From the NCBI GenBank assembly GCA_963576725.1, contig OY755243.1, positions 74,794,106 to 74,858,105 on the forward strand: a DNA stretch of 64,000 nt, in the 5' to 3' direction. The DNA is from Azorinus chamasolen. Lineage: Eukaryota; Mollusca; Bivalvia; Cardiida; Solecurtidae. Both the position numbers and the translations under genes were made by a program. Position 1 is the stretch's first letter. The number at the start of each line of letters is the position of its first letter. Positions 20,463-31,263 of this stretch are shown in pieces. The notes beneath the pieces were generated by a model. The model saw nothing but the letters and a program-made list of their open reading frames with translations, was not told the DNA's origin and searched no databases.

Positions 20463-20665
20463 CAGTAAAACCTCTCTTAACCGGAATTCTAGTAGAGAAT
20501 AATTTATATATTCTAAGCAGGGGACTGCTTAATGCAGGGTGAAAGTCATGCAGAAAGCTCCTCTAGGAGCTTTCTGCATGACTTCCACCCTGCATTAAGC
20601 TGTCACCTGTCCCCAAGACCGATATTTATTCTAAATTTAACTTCCGGTTAAGAGAGGTTTTACTG
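20463..20665. mobile_element. Family F MITE, complete
   Basis: Ends CAGTAAAACCTCTCTTAACC and GGTTAAGAGAGGTTTTACTG, each beside TA. The apex is AAAGCTCCTCTAGGAGCTTT at 20552-20571. Confidence 0.9.
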
Positions 20666-20699
20666 TAAATATGTTTTATTTAAAATGTAATCATTTTGG

Positions 20700-21205
20700 T
20701 GTGAATCTAAATCTAGTGCTTATAGCAGAATTCTGCAGCAAAGCTCATGCATTTTTTTAATTGCATTGTTTACAGTAGATCTTACTTTCCATTATATTTT
20801 ACTAAGATTTTTATAAATATCAGTAACTTGTGATAATTGTGCCAATCTAGACAACTTATTTCATATTGTTTATATAATTATAATAATTAATAGAGCATTT
20901 ACAACACTGTGATAAACATAATTTATAGATTTCTTATTTTTTCTATTAAAGTAAATTATTTAATTTTCTTCATAAGTCATGCCTCTCTATGTCAGACCAT
21001 CAATAACAAGGACCACAATGGAAATAAGAGAAATATTTTCTCTTTTTTGTGTCCTCCTTGATATTGATGTGACTGACATGGTTCATAACACATATAATAT
21101 CATTATTATTATTTTTTATGTTGTTATAATTTTGAAATAGGTATGTGTTGTTAACTATTGTCTTGTTGCTCAATATTGAAATAAATCTATCTATCCCTAT
21201 CTAAC
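20700..21205 (+). repeat. AT-rich tract ending in a probable retroelement tail
   Basis: The stretch ends GCTCAATATTGAAATAAATC and then a TCTA repeat (21183-21200), a form common at LINE 3' ends. An imperfect stem lies at 20993-21060 (ATCAATAACAAGGACCAC with CCTCCTTGATATTGAT). No coding part is visible. Confidence 0.35.
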
Positions 21206-21778
21206 AACTGTCAGTCTGCATTTAAAGTAACTGTTGTCTAGTATTGATAAAATGGATTTATACTGTTTTCTTCTTCCAGCTCATTTTAAGTATATGAAAT
21301 TGTTGTTATTATTTGCTAATGCAAACTGAAATTTGATTCAAACAATTAAAATTCCATTTTCAATAAATGATGATAAACGAGATAGCATAATGCGTTTCGA
21401 AAGGCTAGTGTTTATGTAATCTCAAACAAACTTCAAAGCACTCCAGTTTCACGATAAATAGAGAGCTTTTTAGAATAATTATATTGTTAGTTTCCTTGGA
21501 GGCATCACAGTCAGTTATTTACCCGTAAACCATTGAACAATATTATATGTGATCAAACTCTGAACTGCTATAATGTTTTACTTATTGTCGAGTCGTCAAA
21601 ACTTTTGAGAAAATATTTATTGGTGTCTCATCTGGATCAAACCTGTTTTTTAATGCGAAGTTGGTCGTGCTTAGCACGCAAAGGGTGAATAGGTTGCTAA
21701 ACGTATTTAAGAGTGTTGCTTACTTAAATTATGTTCCATGGTTTTGATAAACTGTCAGATAATAGCAGTATAATAAAA
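21206..21778. other. Little recognisable sequence, family I end at 21625-21690
   Basis: GGTGTCTCATCTGGATCAAA and the end AGCACGCAAAGGGTGAA look like a worn I element. The rest is unassigned. Confidence 0.4.
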
Positions 21779-21949
21779 CAGAGGTCCAGATAAGATGTGT
21801 AACTTAAAATATTTACAAGCATAACTCCTTTATTCCTCCACCAAACCCTATACATGTACTATGACCACTCGTTAGAATCGTCATAGTATAGGGTTTGGTG
21901 GAGAAATGACGATTTTAGTATTTGGTACGCACCCTTATCTGTAACTCTG
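21779..21949. mobile_element. Family J MITE, best-preserved copy
   Basis: Ends CAGAGGTCCAGATAAGATG and CCTTATCTGTAACTCTG are inverted. The inner palindrome is TCCACCAAACCCTATAC / GTATAGGGTTTGGTGGA. I could not find a convincing target duplication. Confidence 0.72.
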
Positions 21950-22303
21950 ATCAAAGTTAATGTTTCCTGTTCAAATGCTTAAATAATGCCTTCGGTCATC
22001 GTATAATCAGTGATAACGTCTTTGGCATGAGCCGTCTTCTCTTCATAATGTTGATGATCTCTTATTTCTTACAAAAGCTGTATTAAGTGATGATAAACTA
22101 GGCTAAACTATTTTCAAAAATCTAATACAAACTTGACCCAACATCCTTTGGCGCTACGTGACCTGTTCAGTGTCGCAGTGCCCTTTATTCCGAACTATCC
22201 TATTTATTGTCACAGCTCAAGCAAATTGCACATTTCAGTGAGGCGTTTTGTGTCTTTATATCTTATCATGCTTTGACACTAGTTATTGGGTATTATCTTG
22301 TCT

Positions 22304-22525
22304 TTAATTTGGATGAGTTTGGTTGAGCTTTGATTTTACGGCGCTGTTAATATGTTTGTCAGTGTGTAACAAACCAGGGTCATTTCTGTAAAGGTCGTGT
22401 AAAGGGACTTTAATTGTTTTGAAATTTACAACACGTGTGTCAGGATTAACAAACTGCTCGACATAGTTTCTACTGTCAGTCTGCAGATTGCTCTTAAAAT
22501 TGTTCCCGCCCTCAGTTGTTAACAT
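22304..22525 (-). CDS. Unassigned 73-codon frame
   Basis: The product would be hydrophilic (segments such as VNPDTRVVNFKTIKVPLHDL and GLLHTDKHINSAVKSK) and does not look like low-complexity or repeat-derived sequence. A stop codon stands directly before its ATG, and TGTGTCAG upstream could serve as a splice acceptor, so a lone last exon is conceivable. I recognise no family. It may well be chance. Confidence 0.2.
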   Translation of the reverse strand: MLTTEGGNNFKSNLQTDSRNYVEQFVNPDTRVVNFKTIKVPLHDLYRNDPGLLHTDKHINSAVKSKLNQTHPN

Positions 22526-22825
22526 TTAGTCTGACACACAGTACATAGGTTTGGTACTCTCATAAATTCCAACGGGAACTGAATGATGGTATCTGCCCTG
22601 TTTCTGCTGGTGAATTTTAATAAGATACATTTGATGCGAGAGCTGTAATTCAAAATTATTTTAAGATCGATCTATTATTGTACAAACTTTCAACTTTCAA
22701 ATAAAATGTATTACCTACTGGCTGCTGCTTTTCTGTAGGATTTGATTCCAAACTTGACCCTATGTTCTGGCATACATGTATATACGTGTAAAATTAAGAT
22801 ATCACAACCATACTACACTTTTATT

Positions 22826-22892
22826 AATCCCCCACCGCATAGCGGAGGGGGGTTATAGGAATGGCCTTCGTCTGTCTGTCTGTCTGTCCGTC

Positions 22893-22923
<31 letters not shown>

Positions 22924-24188
22924 AACAATTTCGTGTCCGCTCCATATCTCCTATACCCCTTGAAGGATTTTCAAGAAACTTGCCTCAAATGTTAACCAAG
23001 TTGAGACGATGTGCAGAACATATGTGGCAGATATGTCGGCTCAAGGTCAAGGTCACATTTGAAGGTCAATGGTTTTAACCTTCAATTTCCATTGCATTTT
23101 TGTGTCCGCTCCATATCTTCTAAACCCTTTGAAGGATTTTCATAAAACTTAAGTCAAATGTTAACCAAATTAAGACGATGTGCAGAGCACATGCGGCAGT
23201 CATGTCGGCTCAAGTTCAAGGTCACATTTGAAGGTCAAGTGTTTAAACCTTCAGTTGCCATTACAGTTTCGTGTCCGCTCCATATCTTCTAAACCCTTTG
23301 AAGGATTTTCATAAAACTTGAGTCAAATATTAAATGAATTGAGACGATGTGCAGAACCCATGCGGCAGTCATGTTGGCTCAAGGTCAAGGTCACGTTTGA
23401 AGGTCAAGTGTTCTAACCTTTAATTTCCGTTACATTTTCGTGTCCGCTCCATATCTTCTAAAGCCTTTGAAGGGTTTTCATAAAAGTTTAGTTAAATATT
23501 AGCTAAATTGAGACGATGTGCAGAACAAATGTGCCAGTCATGTCGGCTCAATGTCAAGGTCACATTTGAAGATCAAGTGTTCTTACCTTCAATTTCCATT
23601 ATAGTTTCGTTATCTCCTATACCCCTTGAAGGATTTTCAAGAAACTTGCCTCAAATGTTAACCACGTTGAGACAATGTGCAGAATATATGTGGCAGTCAT
23701 GTCGGCTCAAGGTCAAGGTCACATTTGAAGGCCAAGTGATTTAATCTTCAATTTTCATTGCATTTCGTGTCCGCTCTATATCTTCTAAACCATTTGAAGG
23801 ATTTTCATAAAACTTGAGTCAAATATTAACCGAATTGAGATGATGTGCAGAACACATGTGGCAGTCATGTCGGCTCAAGGTCAAGGTCACATTTGAAAGT
23901 CGTGTTCTTACCTTCAGTTTCCATTATATTTGTTTCCGCGTCCTATTTTCTTAACAACTGGAAGGTTGAATGTCAACCACGTTGAAATGTCGGCGAAAGC
24001 AGCGCAATTTCCATTAGAGGCAACGTATCTCCTTTTTGACCGCAGCTCTGTTTTAAAAGCTTGTCTTGTGTTGTCTTATCCTAATGCATGAAATGCAGTT
24101 TTAAAACCCATTGTATCACCTTAAGGTCAATGTCTTAATTTAGGTGGCGGCGGTGGGGGGTATAGCTGTCCTTTGGACTGCCTTGTTT
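22826..24188 (-). mobile_element. Tandem-repeat element with terminal hairpin, inverted orientation
   Basis: The left end is a GC-rich hairpin ATCCCCCACCGCATAGCGG / AGGGGGGTTATAGG, then a GTCT/GTCC microsatellite (22870-22921), then about six tandem units. The right end reads GGTGGCGGCGGTGGGGGGTA with TAGCTGTCCTTTGGACTGCC, again able to fold and partly inverse to the left hairpin. The order of parts mirrors 10130-12297. Confidence 0.55.
22922..23935. repeat. 168-bp satellite, about six units
   Basis: The landmark GACGATGTGCAGAAC recurs near 23006, 23172, 23342, 23511, 23669 and 23840. Each unit contains TCGTGTCCGCTCCATATCT and CAAGGTCAAGGTCACATTTG. It shares only the GGTCAAGGTCAC block with the 10-12 kb satellite. 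Confidence 0.9.
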
Positions 24189-25147
24189 AATATGCATTGG
24201 CTGGCCCATTCAAATTAGTCTTTTGTGGCCACATGATACCAACAAAATTCTACAAATGCAGCACATCGAACGTTTTGCGAGCCAGGTAGACGCAAGATAA
24301 ACTCAGCAATGACCAACTATGGTCAGCTATAGTCATAATAAAGACGCATTAACATAGATAAGAGGAACAGGGCGTTTTGAGTACCATCTGTAGACCAGCG
24401 CAGTCACATACACTTATCTGTCTCAGAACAATAATCAGTTACCCACTGGGTCTTATTTAATGTTTTATTTACCATTCGGTTAATACAATATTGTTTGAAT
24501 TATAGGACTCTTTAACAACAAAAAAGTCAAAGGCAAGTTTATCCTCCGAATAAATGAAGATTGTCTGGATTCCCTGCAGGGAAATAAACTTTTCTGTATC
24601 ATCGACCTTTATAGTCATAACTACCAACTTCCTTTAGCGGAAGATGCACGTTCTTTCAAATGGATATGGGGTTCTTTATGGTTATTCTTTTATATATGGC
24701 AGCATCAGATGGAAAAATTGTTCGTTTGTCTGTTCAGTCGCGATTTGTATTGTACGTTGTGTGGTGTATCGGTAGCTGATTTTGTCAACTCGTCAAGCGG
24801 TTTAAATGTTCAGTTGCATCCATCGTTTATTGTTATCTAGCATGGAAATCGAAGCGTTCAATAGATATGCCAGTTTGTGCGTATATGACCTTGATTGTGG
24901 TTCTTTAACAATATTGGGTTATCTGATATATCAGATATCAAAATATTGCCTCCATGGACATTATTGATTACCGCCAGCTGTTATATTCAATGCATATTTG
25001 ACAAAACAATTGATAAAAATGCGTTTTCAAATACAATAATTGTCATTTCTCCACCACGAACCCAAATTAAATGAAAGATATATTCCTTAAAATGGATTGG
25101 TTTACACATATTTTCTATATCTCTGGTTTGATATATATCTAATATTC
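24189..25147. other. No feature recognised
   Basis: About 960 bp without a coding frame, a named repeat or a hairpin. If host exons exist in this window, this is one of the places where a spliced alignment could show them. Confidence 0.45.
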
Positions 25148-25365
25148 AGCTTAGCCCTTACAGTGTGGTACACAAGTAAGTAATGCCCTTTGTAAACAGT
25201 GTATACCTAGATAAGAGGGCTTCTGAAAGACCCCCTCATTACGGTTTGCACTGTATGCCATGTTGAATTTTCTTTACAAAAAACCCTTAAATATTCACCA
25301 TAAACTTGAACGGTATGACATTTTGGAATAGTCCATTTGACAATTCATCGTTCTAAGGGTTAACA
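25148..25365. mobile_element. Family L MITE
   Basis: The left end TTAGCCCTTACAGTGTGG and right end TTCTAAGGGTTAA bracket the hairpin GTAAACAGTGTATACCTAGA / ACGGTTTGCACTGTATGCC. The apex is worn (GGGCTTCTGAAAGACCCCC). Confidence 0.6.
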
Positions 25366-26145
25366 CATACATTGTACGTTTCTTTGGTGCAGATGATGTT
25401 TTGTGGCTACAGTCTACAATGATCACAAATACACAAATTATATGCGGTACTACTAGTTATCGAACTAATCAATGCTTATATCTATCGCAGATATCATCGT
25501 TAACATACTAACCTTTAGTTATTTCTTATTAAGCCTTAAGAAGATTGCCTCATTTTAGAAGAAGCCAATCTCATAAAAGTCACTGACGAGATAAGAGGCA
25601 TCGGGATGTTCAGTAATACTTACACTTACTCTGCTGAATAATTAAAATTGAATCTGAATATCAATTAAACAAACCTGTATCAAATTGTATCACCGAAGAA
25701 AATGATGTACCCACAGTGCATACCCTGACTGGTTAAAGGACTCCCATATTTTGCAAATTAACTAATTTAACTCGATTCTCGCAAATTAAGGACTGAACCA
25801 GTTGAAGTGTTGTTTATATAACATTATATGGTAGAATATTATACGTAATTAACGATGCTTCTACTGTTTGATGAATCGGGGACAGAGTTTAATAACCCCG
25901 TTATCTTTGTTGGCCATAAGCAGAGCCATAGACAAGCATTGCATACCAAGAAATACACAGACTAGTCAAGTTAGATCTAGGGATCATGTTATATCAAAGA
26001 AGAGTGTCTTACGGAAACCTGTACCATGCGCCTCCTAAAAAACCATGTGAATCCCAAAATGGCAATAGATTACCTCAATAATGTTTTGCTAGATATGCAT
26101 GAAAATCGTGAATAAGTTGTTGAAGTACAAGAATAGTCTATCGAA
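25366..26145. other. No feature recognised
   Basis: About 780 bp with no supported feature. AGAAGATTGCCTCATTTTAG near 25540 is followed by an imperfect inverse only. Confidence 0.45.
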
Positions 26146-26394
26146 TTAACCATTTCCCTCATATAAACGTGTTTTCACGCATTTGCAAACAGAGTAGACC
26201 CAGATCAGACGGCTCCTAAAGGAGTCGTCTGATCGGGGTCTACTCTGTTTGCTTATGAAAATTTATAGATCAGAGTATGCACTTTCCACGACAGTGAACA
26301 ATAGCCCCTTTCCAAGTTCCATTTATTGAATTTGTGCTTGACTATTCATAAGGTGAAGAAATGTTTAATAGATATGAAACAGGGAAATGGTTAA
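26146..26394 (+). mobile_element. Family A MITE, complete
   Basis: TTAA ends. Hairpin at 26186-26252 with the apex GGCTCCTAAAGGAGTC. The arms keep CCCAGATCAG against CTGATCGGGG. Confidence 0.88.
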
Positions 26395-26552
26395 ATGTCT
26401 TACTGATCTGTAAAGTAGATGATATACCAATGTCTTACAATAGTTTTGGAAATCAGTATTCTTAACCCTTACACCGCACTGTGAAAAGTACGGTCAGCTC
26501 AAATTCTGTTCTAGTGCAAGTGTTTACCTTGTTTCGTTCAAGACTTATCTAC

Positions 26553-26673
26553 AGTAAAACACCACTAATGCAACCACCAAAAAGGGACATAATTCTGGGT
26601 GGCAGAGGCAGACGGCAGCTTAATGCAGGACGAAAGCTATGCAGAAAGTGGTCGCATTAGAGGATGTCCACTG
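26553..26673. mobile_element. Family F4 MITE
   Basis: Ends CAGTAAAACACCACTAATGC and GTCGCATTAGAGGATGTCC / ACTG are inverted and flanked by TA. One F hairpin arm (GCAGCTTAATGCAGGACG) is present, while the apex is deleted. Confidence 0.65.
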
Positions 26674-27599
26674 TACTGACTGGATATCATGATGAAATGC
26701 CATATTTGACGACTCGTCTGGGCCCAAGCCGTTTGCAAATAACATCGCGGATAGTGCAATAAGGTTGAAGCGTGAAGGAATATAAAATATTCATAGACAT
26801 TTGGTGCTAATCCGTTCTCATAGATAAATAGTTTTGGATAAAACAAAGAGTTCTTTCTTTCTTCTTTAAGTTTTTTTTTATTTTTATCATTGTACTATCG
26901 ATTTTGTTTAAGCAAATGCACCTTCTTTGGACATGCTTTCAAATGAGTCATGAATAAATATTCAGTCCGCTCTATATCTTCAATGATCGCATATTTTCAA
27001 TAATATCATAAAACTTGGTATTTGTTATGCTCTATCATTATTATGAAGGTTCTCAATTTGAACTTATATCGAAAAATGCCCCTGTGATACAAATAAACCG
27101 ATTTCATCAATACTGATAATTTTTGTTCTACAACACAATATTATCGGCCTTTTCCGTTAAATTCTTCCGCGTTTTGCCGATGATCACCCGATCCCTCCAT
27201 TGTTTACGTAATAGCTTTCTCGGAAGTGGTCGAAGAATCGCGAATAGGGCGAACAGTTACGAAACTAAAACCCAACCCGAATAAAACTGAAACTTCGGGT
27301 AGTAAAACCGGGATCGGCGATATCAAACACATGGATGTTTTGTCATTATAAACGGTAATTGGGTGGGGCTTTTTGCGATATACTACTTTTCAGCATATAA
27401 ATAAATGAGTTTTGTATATTTTAAGAGTTTATGAAACGCGTCAAATGTAGGAACATCCCCTTTAAAAAGAATATGGAATATATATTTCATTTTTTACTGT
27501 GATAAATATAAATTAATGGGAATATTTTCTGATATTTTGTTTCCAAATGTTCATTTTTAGTATACATGTACATTATGTGTGAATTGCGCGTCGAGATCT
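26674..27599. other. No feature recognised
   Basis: About 930 bp. The more GC-rich block 27165-27380 stands out from its surroundings but holds no frame I can name. Confidence 0.45.
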
Positions 27600-27850
27600 T
27601 TAACCCTTCTCCTTATATAAGCGCATTTTGACGTATCTGCAAACAGAGTAGACCCATATCAGATGGCTCCTATAGGAGCCGTCTGAACAGGGTCTGCTCT
27701 GTTTGCTTAATATGGTGTAATATAGATCTGATTCTACAGCTTCTGCCTGAGCCGAAATGCCCTGTTTTCATATGCCATTATAAAAAATAATCTTATTAAT
27801 ATTCATGACATAACTATTTACTACATGAATATTCATCGGGGAAAGGTTAA
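27600..27850 (+). mobile_element. Family A MITE, complete
   Basis: TTAA ends. Hairpin 27637-27707 with apex TGGCTCCTATAGGAGCCG. Tail with ATTAATATTCATGAC and CATGAATATTCATC. Its right TTAA is also the left TTAA of the next copy. Confidence 0.9.
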
Positions 27851-28096
27851 CCCTTTCCCTGTTCTATGTTTATTCCAAATTTTGATACCTAATTTATATT
27901 CATGGAGAAAGTTCTTATAATGAAATATGCAAGGTGGAACATTGTACCCAATTTGGAAAGTAAAGAAACCGAGCTTTCAAATTCCACTAGCAAACAGAGC
28001 AGACCCTGATCAGACGGCTCCTCTAGGAGCCGTCTGATCTGGGTCTACTCTGTTTGCAGATGCGTGAAAACACGTTTATATGAGGGAAAGGGTTAA
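27847..28096 (-). mobile_element. Family A MITE, complete, in inverse orientation
   Basis: Bounded by TTAA and abutting the previous copy head to tail through one shared TTAA. Hairpin 27991-28061 with apex GGCTCCTCTAGGAGCC. Arms read GAGCAGACCCTGATCAGACG and GATCTGGGTCTACTC, the reverse of the forward copies. Confidence 0.9.
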
Positions 28097-28459
28097 AGCA
28101 TTCAAACAAACGGCGCACTGTGACAATGTTAAAATTAATTATGCCGGTTAATGCTAACATTATGAAAGACTTCGGAAAACGTTTGAGCTTGCAGATGTTA
28201 TTTCAAACCTTTTCCCTACGCCGAACAAGCTATCCCTTTCCACGTGCAGCTTTCGCATAGTATTCCCTAATTTGTAGCAAATTAAGTAAACGCATTACTA
28301 ATTGGATATTACATTTGTATGAAAACGAAAACACCATACGTGTTTATACTGAGTTTCGCCATTTCAAAGATCATACGAGCAAAGATACGATTTACATGAA
28401 CAAAACCAATTATAATAGTTGTCAAACTTAAACTAAAGTATAGCTTGCATTATCATTTT
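28097..28459. other. No feature recognised
   Basis: About 360 bp of AT-rich sequence. Confidence 0.45.
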
Positions 28460-28782
28460 ATTAGGAAGGTTATGATTTGATGTGTTTTATATATATACAG
28501 TTAAACCTCGATTATTCGATTTTTTTTATTATTCGAAATTATAAGGAATGTTAAGATTTGATGTGTAATATATACAGTTAAACCTCGATTATTCGAAAAA
28601 AAAATTATTATTCGAAAGTTTCGATTATTCATAATAGAAAACTGTAGACCCTTTTGGGCAGGTGGCTGCTTACTGCAGGGTGAATGCCATGCGGAAAGGC
28701 CTTTACCTTGCATTAAACTGTTACTTGTCTTAAAGAGAGATAACAATACGTATTTAAGTGTTCGAATAATCGAGATATTACT
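28460..28782. mobile_element. Family F3 MITE with duplicated left end
   Basis: The terminus CAGTTAAACCTCGATTATTC occurs twice (28499 and 28577), each preceded by the same flank (ATGATTTGATGTG / AAGATTTGATGTG). The F-type hairpin arm GGTGGCTGCTTACTGCAGGG is followed by TTCGAATAATCGAGATATTA and CTGG at the right. These ends match pogo/Tigger termini closely. Confidence 0.7.
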
Positions 28783-28904
28783 GGTTTGTTTATTTAAACG
28801 CTTTCACATTTAGCATGCAGTGCAAGTTATTTGTTCACTGTGTTTCAAACACTACAGTTTCAAAATTCACTTCATGATTAGTTTGTCTTCCAACATTCAA
28901 CCAG

Positions 28905-29070
28905 GACCCATGCTTATAAAACTTTTAGTTGAATCTGAGTTCGTTCTCAAGTTTTTGATTGGTCAGAGTTGAGCCTTTGGCTCAAATCTGACCAATCAAA
29001 AGCTTGAGAACTCAAATCTGACCAATCAAAAGCACCCTGGGTGCCAAATCCTGATGAGACGCCGAGACAC
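28905..29070. mobile_element. H element beside family I text
   Basis: The palindrome GATTGGTCAGAGTTGAGCC / GGCTCAAATCTGACCAATC is followed by a second copy of CTCAAATCTGACCAATCAAA. The left H end is ATGCTTATAAAACTTTTAG. CCAGGACCC to its left and CCAAATCCTGATGAGACGCC to its right are I hairpin text. Confidence 0.6.
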
Positions 29071-29106
29071 TCGGGTCATATGGATCAGCATTATTTCAAG
29101 ACGTAA

Positions 29107-29339
29107 TTAACCCTTTCCCTGCTCTATGTTTATTCCAAATTTCAATACCTACTGAATATTCATTAACAAAATACTTATAAAGAAATATGGAAGGTGGAAT
29201 ATTGTAGACATTTTAGAAAGCAAAGAAACAGATCTTTCAAATTCGAATAGCAAACATAGTAGAACCTGATCAGACGGTTCCTCCAGGCTACTCTGTTTGC
29301 AGATGCGTGAAAACACGTTTATATGAGGGAAAGGGTTAA
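29107..29339 (-). mobile_element. Family A MITE with partial hairpin
   Basis: TTAA ends. Reads from the A tail to ACACGTTTATATGAGGG. One arm (GTAGAACCTGATCAGACGG) is kept, while the other is shortened to GGCTACTCTGTTTGC. Confidence 0.85.
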
Positions 29340-29939
29340 GGGACCGTTGACAACATTCTAAAGGTTATTCATGAAGAAATGTCAAATCCCGAATACACAG
29401 TAAATAACTTGTCGAGAAATGACATTATTTCCTATAAATGTTTGGTACAGTGAAATAGATTGTTGTTGAATAAACAGTTTAGATAGATAATTAATGTCAT
29501 TTCGTGTCATTCTGAAGGATTTCCAGTATATTTACTTGTTTTCAAATTTAGTTATGTCAGATTTGTTAGATTTTAATTGAACGAAATGGCAACACTCTGA
29601 CAAGTGAACAATCCTACTTATGTTATAAGAAATTTCATCTTATTTCCATTTGCAGTTGAAGTAAGTAATGAGATCTATTTTTGCTAAAAGACTTTCTTTC
29701 GTGAAAGCTTTAAGAGAATAATATAAATACATATAACAGCAGGGAGGCAAATGTCATTCTGCCCGATCTCAATATATACAACGCTCGTATAATGCTGTAA
29801 TAACGACCACCAGAAGACCAAAAGAGATGTTCTTGAATCCGGTTCGAATCCATTTAATTGTTCACATATCCAGGGCTTAGTGTAAAACCATTGTAACTAA
29901 AACGTATGGGGAGAAATCATGATGACATTTGCGAACATA
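29340..29939. other. No feature recognised
   Basis: About 600 bp without a supported feature. Confidence 0.45.
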
Positions 29940-30125
29940 TTAGATCCAGACATAAGGCCGAATACACCAGGGTCCATGCTTATAAAGCTTTTTAGTTGAT
30001 TCTGTGTTTGTTCTCAAGCCTATGATTGGTCAGATTGGAACCAAAGGCTCAAATCTGACCAATCAAAAACTTTATAAGCATGGCTACAGAAATCTCATCA
30101 GAATCCAAACAAGTCGGCACTCTGG
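29940..30125. mobile_element. H element nested in a family I copy
   Basis: I text (CATATTAGATCCAGACATAA ... CACCAGGG) runs into the H palindrome (CCATGCTTATAAAGC ... CTTTATAAGCATGG at 30071-30085). I text then resumes as TCTCATCAGAATCCAAAC. Confidence 0.6.
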
Positions 30126-30236
30126 TCGTGAATTAAGATTGAAATAAAAGAATCGCTTTGTTGATTGCTATATATTAACCGTTACATTGCGGGGACCGAG
30201 TTTACCCTTTACTCCATAAATACAACAGAATCTGTC

Positions 30237-30465
30237 TTAACCCATTCCCTCATATTGACGACTTTTGACGACTCTGTAAAAGTCACTTTATGAAACCATT
30301 GTGATAAATAAAGCATTTGTTCCTATAGGAGCAAATGCTCTATTTATCACAATGGTTTCAAACTACAAAATTCTATTTTTTCCCTTTTCTCTTGTTATAT
30401 CTCCTTTTCGGTAGATTTATTCAAAGAGTTTGTATCTAAAAATACCCTATGAGGTAATGGGTTAA
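30237..30465 (+). mobile_element. Family C MITE, complete
   Basis: TTAA ends. Hairpin ACCATTGTGATAAATAAAGC / GCTCTATTTATCACAATGGT with apex TTGTTCCTATAGGAGCAA. Confidence 0.88.
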
Positions 30466-30567
30466 GCACTCATTTATTTATTTAACATAGGAGTAGTTGA
30501 TTAATGCAGGGCAAAAGCAATGCAGTAAGATCCAATAGATTTCTGCATCATTTATGACCTGCATTAT

Positions 30568-30691
30568 GATTGCGCCACATTTTAGCAGTGCTCAATATTG
30601 TAGGCAAATGAGCCAATGACCAGGGGAGTAAATGTACAATCGACTGAGCGGTCCTTCGGACTGAACGTAGACTATAGCTAAGTACTTTACA
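30568..30691 (+). mobile_element. SINE 3' body without its tRNA head
   Basis: ATTGCGCCACATTTTAGCAG to AGCTAAGTACTTTAC matches 31373-31505 in the full SINE. It follows directly on an F-type hairpin fragment (30480-30560). Confidence 0.7.
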
Positions 30692-30774
30692 TTAAGCTAC
30701 GACCTCCCCTACAAATCCATAATCAGACATATTTGATGGCCACTAAAGACAGGTTGTGCTGTATTCGTGTGACA

Positions 30775-30965
30775 AATAACGACATCATCAATATTAATTA
30801 AATTGATTTTTATTATGGCACATGGACACAGGTTTTTCGGTCGTGGTTGAAAGTGTAAAATATTATCTATTTTATAACGTAAGCAGATCAGACTCTGATC
30901 AGACAGATGCCGTGTTATCTAGGTCTACTGTGTTTGCAAAGGCATAGAAAGGGGGATTTATGGAG
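30775..30965 (-). mobile_element. Degenerate family D MITE
   Basis: ATCAATATTAATTAAATTG and GGCACATGGACACAGG match the D body. The hairpin AGCAGATCAGACTCTGATCA / GGTCTACTGTGTTTGC and the end GGGGGATTTATGGAG follow. Confidence 0.6.
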
Positions 30966-30999
30966 AAAAACTTAAACAGACCTGACTTGCGTTTGCAAA

Positions 31000-31055
31000 C
31001 TACTTGGATCCAGATGAAACTCATCTTCTCATCAGGATCCAATCTCTTTGACAAT
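31000..31055. mobile_element. Family I hairpin
   Basis: ACTACTTGGATCCAGATGA / TCATCAGGATCCAATCTCTT close on AACTCATCTTC. The termini are not visible. Confidence 0.5.
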
Positions 31056-31191
31056 CTATCAATTGTTTCTCAAAAGTTTGATCGATTCGGAAGTAGTCGT
31101 ATTTGCATGATATCCAAATTTGAGCAGTCATTATTATTCATAGCAGGACAAAGGTTAATTGCATAAACGGTTCATGCCCATACTACATGTA

Positions 31192-31263
31192 GGTGGCGGT
31201 GGTCTAGTGGTAACGCGCTTGACTATCAGTCCGGAGGTCCGAGGTTCAAACCCCGGTCCCACC
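31192..31263 (+). promoter_or_regulatory. tRNA-like head with Pol III A and B boxes
   Basis: GTGGTCTAGTGG at 31199-31210 fits the A box, and AGGTTCAAACC at 31242-31252 fits the B box. GGTGG at the start pairs with CCACC at the end. The anticodon and T arms pair poorly, so this is a SINE head and not a working tRNA gene. Confidence 0.7.

Noticed and set aside
31192..31263. Functional tRNA gene
   Set aside because: The A and B boxes are good, but the anticodon and T stems pair poorly and a repeated SINE body follows.
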